Source of the DNA: Brevundimonas sp. UBA7664
GTDB taxonomy: Bacteria; Pseudomonadota; Alphaproteobacteria; Caulobacterales; Caulobacteraceae
DNA length: 20,416 bases
Direction: 5' to 3'
NCBI RefSeq assembly: GCF_002483305.1
Contig: NZ_DLHQ01000043.1
Coordinates: 591-21,006, forward strand
Each line of letters opens with the position of its first letter. The first letter of the stretch is position 1. Below the pieces are notes generated by a model that was given only the letters and a program-made list of their open reading frames with translations, was not told the DNA's origin and ran no database searches. Positions 14,923 through 20,416 of this stretch are shown one piece after another. Made by a program: the position numbers and the translations under genes.

Positions 14923-15840
14923 TCAGGCGCGCAAGGCGCCCGCGCCGTCCTCGACGCCGACCTCGGGCTCGAAGTCGCGTTCGAAGGCAGAGAGCCGGCT
15001 CTTCAGAACCCCGGCCCGCTTCAGGGCCAGCGAGGCGGCCCAGCGGGCGGCCAGTTCAGGCGTCGCCATGCGGTCGGTCATGCGCGGGCGCCCGCCCCGG
15101 CTGCGCAGCACGGCGTTGGTGAACAGCGCCCCGTTCCTGAACCGCGACGGCCATGTCTGGAAATCCATCGACAGGGAGACGCAGAACCGGTCCAGGTTCT
15201 CGACCCGGTGCGGGGCATAGATCGGCCAGGTCAGGGCCTGCCCGGGCTCCAGATCCATGACCTGGGCGTCCGCTTCGAAGGCGCGGACATAGGGCAGTTC
15301 CTCGGTCGTCTGGCGCGACACCACCTGTTCCATGTCGATCTCGGCCAGATGGGCCTCGTCGCCCGGATAGACGAAGATCCGCTTGCGGCCGCGCAGGTGG
15401 AACAGCACCACGCCGGCGGCGTCGAAATGGTAGGGCACCCGCGCCTTGGGCGAGGACAGGATCAGCTGGCCGGCGTTCTTCACCGCCCGCAGACCCGGAT
15501 AGGCCGCCTGCACCTTGCCGTATTCGGCCATGGCCGCGGCCCACAGCTCGGGCCAGCCGGTCTCGACCGAGCGCAGATTGACCCACAGCCGCCCCTGCTG
15601 GATCGCCGCCAGCAGTTCGGCGCCGTCCAGCTTGCCGCGCGCGCCGGTGCGCAGCGAGACCTGACCCTCGTCGTCATAGTCATACAGATTGATGTCGAAC
15701 AGTTCGGCCGGATAGCGGTCCAGCACCGCCGCCAGCGCCTCATCCGAGGCGAAGCCCTGGTCCACCAGACTGTGCGGATGGACGGCGGCCTCGGCGATCG
15801 GGCCGGCGTAGCGGGTGCGGGTCTGGATGTTGCTCTTCAT
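14923..15840 (-). CDS. JmjC-like cupin protein (putative Fe(II)/2-oxoglutarate oxygenase)
   Basis: 305-aa soluble protein without signal peptide or membrane segment. Residues about 120-230 show the cupin-8/JmjC pattern: PYHFDAAGVVLFHLRGRKRIFVYPGD (136-161), with His138-x-Asp140, and later LEPGQALTWPIYAPHRVEN with His211, giving the HxD...H metal triad of Fe(II)/2OG oxygenases. LHG/GRKR-type Lys-Arg residues after the strand may bind 2OG. The N-terminal 120 residues and the Arg-rich C-terminus are not recognised. It starts 5 nt after the acyltransferase stop, so the two form an operon. Substrate unknown: protein, polysaccharide precursor and ribosomal targets are all possible. A non-enzymatic cupin is the alternative. 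Confidence 0.75.
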   Translation of the reverse strand: MKSNIQTRTRYAGPIAEAAVHPHSLVDQGFASDEALAAVLDRYPAELFDINLYDYDDEGQVSLRTGARGKLDGAELLAAIQQGRLWVNLRSVETGWPELWAAAMAEYGKVQAAYPGLRAVKNAGQLILSSPKARVPYHFDAAGVVLFHLRGRKRIFVYPGDEAHLAEIDMEQVVSRQTTEELPYVRAFEADAQVMDLEPGQALTWPIYAPHRVENLDRFCVSLSMDFQTWPSRFRNGALFTNAVLRSRGGRPRMTDRMATPELAARWAASLALKRAGVLKSRLSAFERDFEPEVGVEDGAGALRA

Positions 15841-15845
15841 CTGTC

Positions 15846-16994
15846 TCAGGCCGGAACACGGTTGGCGGTCGCGCGGGCCTTTGCAAGGGCGGCGCCCGCG
15901 GCCTGCATGGCGCCCTTCATCCGCGCGCCGGGGGTGGTCTCGCAGGCCTCGATGGCGGCCCAGCGGCGCCGGACACTGGCGCGCAGCCGCTCGCCACGGT
16001 CGCCGCCGGCCAGGTTCAACGCCCCGACCGCGGCCTGGCTCATTGTCGCGCCGAGACCGGGTTTCAGCACCATGGCCTCGCGCACCAGCTTGAAGCCGTT
16101 GCAGAAATATTTCTTGTAGTGCTCGCCCTCGAACCCGAAGTCGAAGGTGCGATAGCCCCGCTCGGCGGCCAGCCGCATCGTGTCCATGCTGAGCAGGATG
16201 CCCGGTGAACAGCGCGCCAGGCTGGGCTCATAGCCCGGGAACCAGAAATGATACTGGTCGCCGGCGTGCAGCGAATACTCCACCGCCGTCAGCCGGTCGC
16301 CGGCCCACAGCCCGGCCATGGAGGCGCCGAAACCGTCGCCCTCTTCCCGGAGCAGGGCGTGCAGCAGCTCCGCGGTCCAGCCGCAGGCGAAGATGTCGTG
16401 ACGGCTGGTGCGCCGGTACTGGTCGCGCTTGAGGTCGATCAGCCAGTCCAGCAGGACCGGATCGCGCAGACCCCGCTCCACCCGGATCGGCCCCAGCTCA
16501 GCCTCCATGCTGCGGCGGGCGCGTTCCTTGTCCTTGAAGAATTTGCCGTGGGTCGCCCGGCGTTCGGCGTACCAGCCGTCATAGCCGCCCTCGCCCAGTT
16601 CGACCTGCACCGTCCGGCGATCCTCGCCCAGACCGGTCGGCCCGACCCAGGCGGTCAGGTTCAGCCGGGTGGCGCCGAGGGCCTCCGCGGCCTCTTCCAG
16701 AGTCGGGACCGCGCCGGGGAAGGCGATGACCCCGTGATAATCGTTCATCGGCGCCGCCAGCGGCTGCATCGCCCCGCCGCGCCGTTGATGCGGGAAGAAG
16801 CCGACGGTCTCGCCGCCGCGCGAGAACACGGCCACGGCCGCGCCAGGGCTGACCCGCCCGGCGATCCGCGCGAACTCGGGCCGGAAATAGGGACTGGCCA
16901 GGCCCGGATTGGCGGCCAGCATGCCGCGCCACATCGCCCACTGCGTGTCGGCGAGGGTGTCGATCCCGACGATGTCGACCTTCAGCGGAGCCAT
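15846..16994 (-). CDS. GNAT/CelD-like (BioF2-type) acyltransferase
   Basis: 382-aa cytoplasmic protein of the Acetyltransf_6 (CelD/BcsL, FemAB-like) type. Family traits are SPYFRPEFARIAG near residue 35-45, WYAERRATHGKFFKDKERARRSME (141-164), LKRDQYRRT (188-196), and the second-half core YHFWFPGYEPSLARCSPGILLSMDTMRLAAERGYRTFDFGFEGEHYKKYF (248-297), ending in the typical YK-x-x-F. Such proteins modify exopolysaccharide, holdfast or sphingolipid precursors; HfsK of Caulobacter is a member. The frame is open to 17135, but AAGGA 8 nt before the ATG at 16994 favours this start. It is first in an operon with the JmjC-like gene. Confidence 0.82.
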   Translation of the reverse strand: MAPLKVDIVGIDTLADTQWAMWRGMLAANPGLASPYFRPEFARIAGRVSPGAAVAVFSRGGETVGFFPHQRRGGAMQPLAAPMNDYHGVIAFPGAVPTLEEAAEALGATRLNLTAWVGPTGLGEDRRTVQVELGEGGYDGWYAERRATHGKFFKDKERARRSMEAELGPIRVERGLRDPVLLDWLIDLKRDQYRRTSRHDIFACGWTAELLHALLREEGDGFGASMAGLWAGDRLTAVEYSLHAGDQYHFWFPGYEPSLARCSPGILLSMDTMRLAAERGYRTFDFGFEGEHYKKYFCNGFKLVREAMVLKPGLGATMSQAAVGALNLAGGDRGERLRASVRRRWAAIEACETTPGARMKGAMQAAGAALAKARATANRVPA

Positions 16995-17071
16995 GCAGTC
17001 GTCCTTCGGCGATCCGTCGCGGAGCGCCCTTCCCGCGGAACCTGACACGGCGCCCGTTTCGGCCCGGTGAG

Positions 17072-17086
17072 CGTTCATGGTGAACG
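17072..17086. promoter_or_regulatory. Inverted repeat between divergent genes
   Basis: CGTTCA-TGG-TGAACG is a perfect 6-bp inverted repeat with a 3-nt centre, in the 155-nt gap between the acyltransferase (minus) and the small gene (plus). A second repeat, GGAGCC-TT-GGCTCC, follows about 10 nt later. Either might be a regulator site, but no promoter hexamers were recognised nearby. Confidence 0.3.
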
Positions 17087-17149
17087 AAGTCTGTGCGGAG
17101 CCTTGGCTCCCCGCGGACGTTGCCTTGTCTCCCATCCCACGGAGCCGCC

Positions 17150-17320
17150 ATGTCCACGCCTGACCGACCCGACAACCGCGAAACCGAAAACGAGAACCAG
17201 CGCACCCCCGCGCGGGAAGGCGAGCCGCCGCATCCCGCCACCGAACCGAAGGGCTCGGAGGGTTCGTCCAACTCCGGCGAAACCGCCACCGACCCGGCGA
17301 CCGGCAAGCCCAATCCCTGA
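17150..17320 (+). CDS. Small disordered hydrophilic protein
   Basis: 56-aa protein of unknown function, made almost only of Pro, Glu, Thr, Ser, Gly, Asn and Arg (MSTPDRPDNRETENENQR... ends ATDPATGKPNP). There is no hydrophobic core, signal peptide or Cys, so it is probably disordered. GGAG lies 7 nt before the ATG at 17150, and the ATG is preferred over an earlier in-frame one that would add an unlike Leu/Pro stretch. It lies 82 nt upstream of the L,D-transpeptidase gene on the same strand and may share its transcript. Coding bias fits the genome, but so short a gene is not certain. Confidence 0.55.
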   Translation: MSTPDRPDNRETENENQRTPAREGEPPHPATEPKGSEGSSNSGETATDPATGKPNP

Positions 17321-17402
17321 CGAACCGGCGGCGTCCCGACGTTGCGCGGGAACAGGCAGGGCGGTGAGGGGTTCGGTTCGGACCTCAACGTCCCGGAATT
17401 CC

Positions 17403-18446
17403 ATGTCCTTTCGCCTTGTCCTCGCCGCCGCCGGTCTGTTCGCCCTCGCCGCCTGCGGCTCTCCCGCCCCTGAGGATCGGCCGGAAGCGCCGTCCGCCGC
17501 GACGCCGCGGCCGCTTCTGACCGCCGACCAGATCGAGACGGGGCAGCCCCGGCCGCCCGCGCCGCCGGCGCCCGCTCCCGCCGAGGGCGCGCCCGCGCCG
17601 GTCTATGCGCCGGACCCCGGCATGGTGCGGCTGCAGATCCTGCTCGACCGGTCGCGCTTCTCGCCCGGCGTCATCGACGGCCTCGGCGGCGAAAACACCC
17701 GTCAGGCCATCGCCGCCTGGCGCAAGGCCGAGGGCCTCGGCGAAGGCGGGGCGGCCGACGCCGATCTGTTGCAGCGGCTGGCCGCCGCCGATGCGGTTCC
17801 CGTGATGACCCGCTACGTCCTGACCGCCGCCGACGTCGCCGGTCCCTTCAGCCCCCTGCCCGGCGCCGATCTGGCCGCCACCGCCCGGGCCGGGACCCAC
17901 TATTCCAGCGCCCTGGAGCGACTGGCTGAACGATTCCATGTCACCGAAGCCCTGCTGCAGGGTCTGAACCCCGGCGTCGACTTCCGCCGCGCCGGCCAGA
18001 CCCTCATCGTTCCCGCCGTCAACGATACGCCCCTGGCCGGCGTCGCCCGCATCGTCATCGACAAGACCGAACGCTCGGCCCGCGCCTATGACGAGGCCGG
18101 CGCGCTTCTGGCCTTCTACCCGGCCACCATCGGCTCGAGCGAACGCCCCGCCCCCTCGGGCACGGTCACCGTCGTCGGCATCGCGCCCGAGCCGGACTAC
18201 ACCTACGACCCCGACCGGGTCAGCTATGACCGGGGCGACCAGCGCATCGTGGTGCCCGCCGGTCCGAACAACCCGGTCGGCACGGTGTGGATCGACCTGT
18301 CGCGCGACACCTACGGCATCCACGGCTCGCCCGACCCGTCGAAGATCGGCAAGACGGCGTCGAACGGCTGCGTCCGCCTGACCAACTGGGACGCCGAACA
18401 GCTGGCGGCCGGGGTCAAGCCGGGCGTGGTGGTGCGGTTCATCTAG
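17403..18446 (+). CDS. Lipoprotein L,D-transpeptidase (YkuD family)
   Basis: 347-aa predicted lipoprotein; LFALAAC (12-18) is a lipobox with Cys18. A Pro/Ala-rich linker (about 20-70) follows, then a peptidoglycan-binding-1-like helix bundle (about 72-125, VRLQILLDRSRFSPGVIDG..ENTRQAIAAWRK). A LysM-like stretch comes next (about 166-205, THYSSALERLAERFHV..LNPG..LIVP), and the YkuD catalytic domain covers about 215-347. The active site HGSPDPSKIGKTASNGC has His307 and Cys323. It would make 3-3 peptidoglycan cross-links or attach proteins to the wall in the periplasm. The stop lies in a CTAG shared with the convergent esterase stop. No intrinsic terminator separates them. Confidence 0.93.
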   Translation: MSFRLVLAAAGLFALAACGSPAPEDRPEAPSAATPRPLLTADQIETGQPRPPAPPAPAPAEGAPAPVYAPDPGMVRLQILLDRSRFSPGVIDGLGGENTRQAIAAWRKAEGLGEGGAADADLLQRLAAADAVPVMTRYVLTAADVAGPFSPLPGADLAATARAGTHYSSALERLAERFHVTEALLQGLNPGVDFRRAGQTLIVPAVNDTPLAGVARIVIDKTERSARAYDEAGALLAFYPATIGSSERPAPSGTVTVVGIAPEPDYTYDPDRVSYDRGDQRIVVPAGPNNPVGTVWIDLSRDTYGIHGSPDPSKIGKTASNGCVRLTNWDAEQLAAGVKPGVVVRFI

Positions 18447-20050
18447 CCGCGCGGGGCGACCGGCCCGAAGATGGTGGTCGCCCAGAAGTCGCACTGGTGG
18501 CGCCGGGCGAAGTCGCCGTCCATCCGGTCGCCCGCCGGATCGAACACCCGCACCGGACCGCCCCCGTCGCCGACCACCGTCCAGTCAGCGGGAAAGGCGT
18601 CATGCCCGAACCCGGCCCAGGCCTGCATCATCCGGTTCGACAGGGCGCGCTGCGCCGGCGTGAACCGGGCCGGGTCGGCGAACAGCCATTTCGTTCCGAA
18701 CACATAGGCGACCTCCGAGGCGTGATAGGCCCCCATGTCATAGGGAAGCATCCATGACGGCAGGACGATCGGCGCGTCCGCATCGGCGAACTCATAGCCC
18801 CACACCGGAACATGGGCCGCCAGCACCCGGCGCAGGGCGTGGGCGGGGCAGGCGAATTTCTGGGCCGTGAAGCTGCGCGCCATGGTCAGGCCGAACGCCT
18901 CGCCTTCCACCGGATAGCGCTCCAACACGGCGGGACCATGCTCGCCATACATCCACACCGTCTCCTTGTCGTAGCGGTCCTGGTCGCGCACCTCGGTGGC
19001 GAACAGCCGCCCCTCGTCGGCGTTGGAGCCGACGATCACCGGCGTCCTGACGAACCGGCCATGCAGGAAGGCCGCGGGCGGGGCCTCGGGCACGGCCGCA
19101 TCGCCATAGACCGGCCCCCACGACCCCGGGCCGTTCAGCCCCTGCCGCGTCGAGGCCGCCCGCGCCAGTCGCGAGGCCGGCGTTCGTCTCAGACAGGCCC
19201 GCACGTCCTCGCTGTCGCAGCCGACCGAGGCCGCGAAGGCGTCGCCGCCCTGGGCGACCTCGTCCGCCGACCACAGCGCTGTCGGCTCGATGCATGAGCC
19301 GCTTTGCAGGATCACCCGGCTCCACAGGCCCTCCGAGGCCGGCGAGGTCATCAGGTGGCAGGCCGTCCAGGCGCCGGCGCTCTCGGCGAACAGGGTCACC
19401 TCGTCGGGATCGCCCCCGAAGGCTGCGATATTGGCCTGCACCCAGCGCAGCGCCGCCTGCTGATCCAGCAGTCCCCAGTTGCCCCCGACCCCCTCGCCGT
19501 CCCCGGCGAAATCGGGATGCGCCAGCCAGCCCAGGGCCCCGAGGCGGTAGTTGACGGTGACCACCACCCGCCCCTGCTCGCGCGCCAGCCGCGACGGGTC
19601 GTAGTTGGCCCCGGAGCCGATGGTGAAGGCCCCGCCCGGCAGATAGACCATCACCGGCCAGGCCGCGGTCGACTTTCCCGCGGGGGCGTAGATGTTCAGA
19701 TACAGGCAGTCCTCGTCGCCGACGACCAACCCGCCGCCGCCGCCGATAACCGATTTGCGCCCCAGGGCCTGGGTGCAGTCCGCGCCGATGCGGGTCGCGT
19801 CGCGCGCGCCGATCCACGGCTCGACCGGTCGCGGCGACCGCCAGCGCAGGTCGCCCAGTGGCGGCGCGGCATAGGGCACGCCGAGGAAGGCGCGCACCCC
19901 CGCCCCCTCCATGCCCCGCACCGCGCCGGCTTCGGTCGATGCGACCACCGCAGACCGGTCCGCCGCGCCCCGCACGAAGCCGACCTTGCCCGGATGGGTG
20001 GCGCAGGCCGCGAGGGCGAGACACAGGACAGACAGAAGCAGACGCCGCAT
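18443..20050 (-). CDS. Lipoprotein type-B carboxylesterase
   Basis: 535-aa alpha/beta hydrolase of the carboxylesterase/COesterase family. MRRLLLSVLCLALAAC is a lipobox signal (Cys16), so it is probably membrane-anchored. Landmarks: AFLGVPYAAPPLGDLRW (54-70), EDCLYLNIYAP (113-123, Cys115 with Cys92 as the usual disulfide), oxyanion loop YLPGGAF (136-142), catalytic Ser224 in FAESAGA, Glu346 in GSNADEGRLF and His443 in GAYHASEVAYVFG. The oxyanion loop (usually HGGGF) and nucleophile elbow (usually GESAGG) are PGGAF and AESAGA here, so substrate choice may differ. Start 20050 has AAGG about 7 nt upstream. The substrate is unknown. Confidence 0.93.
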   Translation of the reverse strand: MRRLLLSVLCLALAACATHPGKVGFVRGAADRSAVVASTEAGAVRGMEGAGVRAFLGVPYAAPPLGDLRWRSPRPVEPWIGARDATRIGADCTQALGRKSVIGGGGGLVVGDEDCLYLNIYAPAGKSTAAWPVMVYLPGGAFTIGSGANYDPSRLAREQGRVVVTVNYRLGALGWLAHPDFAGDGEGVGGNWGLLDQQAALRWVQANIAAFGGDPDEVTLFAESAGAWTACHLMTSPASEGLWSRVILQSGSCIEPTALWSADEVAQGGDAFAASVGCDSEDVRACLRRTPASRLARAASTRQGLNGPGSWGPVYGDAAVPEAPPAAFLHGRFVRTPVIVGSNADEGRLFATEVRDQDRYDKETVWMYGEHGPAVLERYPVEGEAFGLTMARSFTAQKFACPAHALRRVLAAHVPVWGYEFADADAPIVLPSWMLPYDMGAYHASEVAYVFGTKWLFADPARFTPAQRALSNRMMQAWAGFGHDAFPADWTVVGDGGGPVRVFDPAGDRMDGDFARRHQCDFWATTIFGPVAPRG

Positions 20051-20108
20051 CAATGAACCTTGGCCGTTCCGGGAGAGGATGCAAACGCGCCAAGGCGTGT
20101 CCGTTTCC

Positions 20109-20177
20109 CTCACCCCAGTTCTCCTTCCCCCCTTGCGGGGGAAGGTGGCAGGCGAAGCCTGACGGATGGGGGGTGAG
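20109..20177. repeat. REP-like palindromic element, copy 1
   Basis: About 69 bp with outer arms CTCACCCC/GGGGTGAG. Inside are a perfect 9-bp hairpin CCTTCCCCC-CTTGC-GGGGGAAGG (20123-20145) and a second one CAGGC-GAA-GCCTG. It resembles the dispersed intergenic palindromes common in Caulobacterales and other alphaproteobacteria. It lies upstream of the esterase start. Confidence 0.7.
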
Positions 20178-20229
20178 ACACGCCTCCATCCGGTTGGCGT
20201 CTGTGCTGCCAATCTTGCCTGCGGAACCA

Positions 20230-20282
20230 GCACCCCCCTCCGAGCCGCTCCGCGGTCCACCTTCCCCCGTGAAGGGGGAAGG
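20230..20282. repeat. REP-like palindromic element, copy 2 (inverted)
   Basis: Its reverse complement aligns with copy 1: CCTTCCCCC...GGGGGAAGG (20260-20282) with loop GTGAA, then GTGG, a different short inner palindrome (CCGCGGAGCGG) and GGGGGGTG at the end. The two copies are head-to-head about 50 nt apart, a BIME-like arrangement beside the tuf terminator. Confidence 0.65.
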
Positions 20283-20291
20283 ACATGCAGA

Positions 20292-20321
20292 AGCGGCCCC
20301 GGAGTTTCCTCCAGGGCCGCT
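20292..20321 (-). terminator. Terminator hairpin of tuf
   Basis: On the minus strand AGCGGCCCTGGAG pairs with CTCCGGGGCCGCT (13 bp with one G-U pair) around GAAA. It starts 26 nt after the tuf stop. The following CTTCTG is only weakly U-rich, but the strong stem and position make it the likely end of the tuf transcript. Confidence 0.78.
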
Positions 20322-20347
20322 CTGTTACGCTTACCTGAGTTCGCCGA

Positions 20348-20416
20348 TTACTCGGTGATCTTCGACACCACGCCGGCGCCGACGGTGCGGCCGCCTTCAC
20401 GGATGGCGAAGCGCAG
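20348..20416 (-). CDS. tuf: Elongation factor Tu (last 22 codons)
   Basis: Only the C-terminus is inside the window. It reads LRFAIR followed by EGGRTVGAGVVSKITE and a TAA stop, which is the almost invariant end of EF-Tu domain III. EF-Tu carries aminoacyl-tRNA to the ribosome. In many bacteria tuf directly precedes rpsJ; here 8,841 nt of other genes separate them. Whether this is the only tuf copy cannot be told from the window. Confidence 0.95.
   Translation of the reverse strand: MRFAIREGGRTVGAGVVSKITE

Noticed and set aside
17037..17058. GGAAC...CGTT resembling an alphaproteobacterial EcfG/SigT stress promoter
   Set aside because: The two boxes are 13 nt apart, whereas the consensus spacing is 16-17 nt.
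11507..20347. Mobile element or prophage origin of the accessory segment
   Set aside because: No integrase, transposase, tRNA target, terminal repeats or change in base composition was visible. The genes look native to the genome.

Overview
The window is GC-rich alphaproteobacterial DNA, most likely from Caulobacterales and probably a Brevundimonas-like organism. This rests on the order rpsJ...secY-adk, the zinc-free long form of S14, Ala/Glu/Arg-rich tails on several ribosomal proteins, and the style of the neighbouring envelope genes. The genus is an inference, because no database search was possible.

Bases 1-11506 hold one long minus-strand block, the joined S10 and spc ribosomal protein operons. 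The order of transcription is rpsJ, rplC, rplD, rplW, rplB, rpsS, rplV, rpsC, rplP, rpmC, rpsQ, rplN, rplX, rplE, rpsN, rpsH, rplF, rplR, rpsE, rpmD, rplO, secY, adk, and adk runs off the left edge. Most junctions are 0-20 nt, and five have overlapping stop and start codons. The exceptions are the 155-nt and 104-nt gaps on either side of rplO, both of which carry strong RNA hairpins. A good sigma70-type promoter (TTGACC-17-CATAAG) lies about 245 nt upstream of rpsJ. The leader between them contains several hairpins, three of them capped by UUCG tetraloops.

Bases 11814-20050 hold eight genes unrelated to translation, on both strands. They are a secreted protein with two DxNxDG-type motifs (-), an outer-membrane beta-barrel protein (+), a GIN/DUF2807 repeat protein (-), a two-gene operon of a GNAT/CelD-like acyltransferase followed by a JmjC-like cupin protein (-), a tiny disordered protein (+), a lipoprotein L,D-transpeptidase (+) and a lipoprotein type-B carboxylesterase (-). 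Nearly all carry export signals, so this is an envelope or secreted set. No integrase, transposase, tRNA or CRISPR is visible.

The right edge carries the last 22 codons of EF-Tu (tuf, -) followed by its terminator hairpin. Next to it is a pair of inverted REP-like palindromes. The usual str-S10 neighbourhood (fusA-tuf-rpsJ) is therefore opened here by 8,841 nt of accessory genes. No clearly new system is proven. The parts most worth a second look are the JmjC-like/GNAT pair, the structured S10 leader, the hairpins around rplO and the REP pair.
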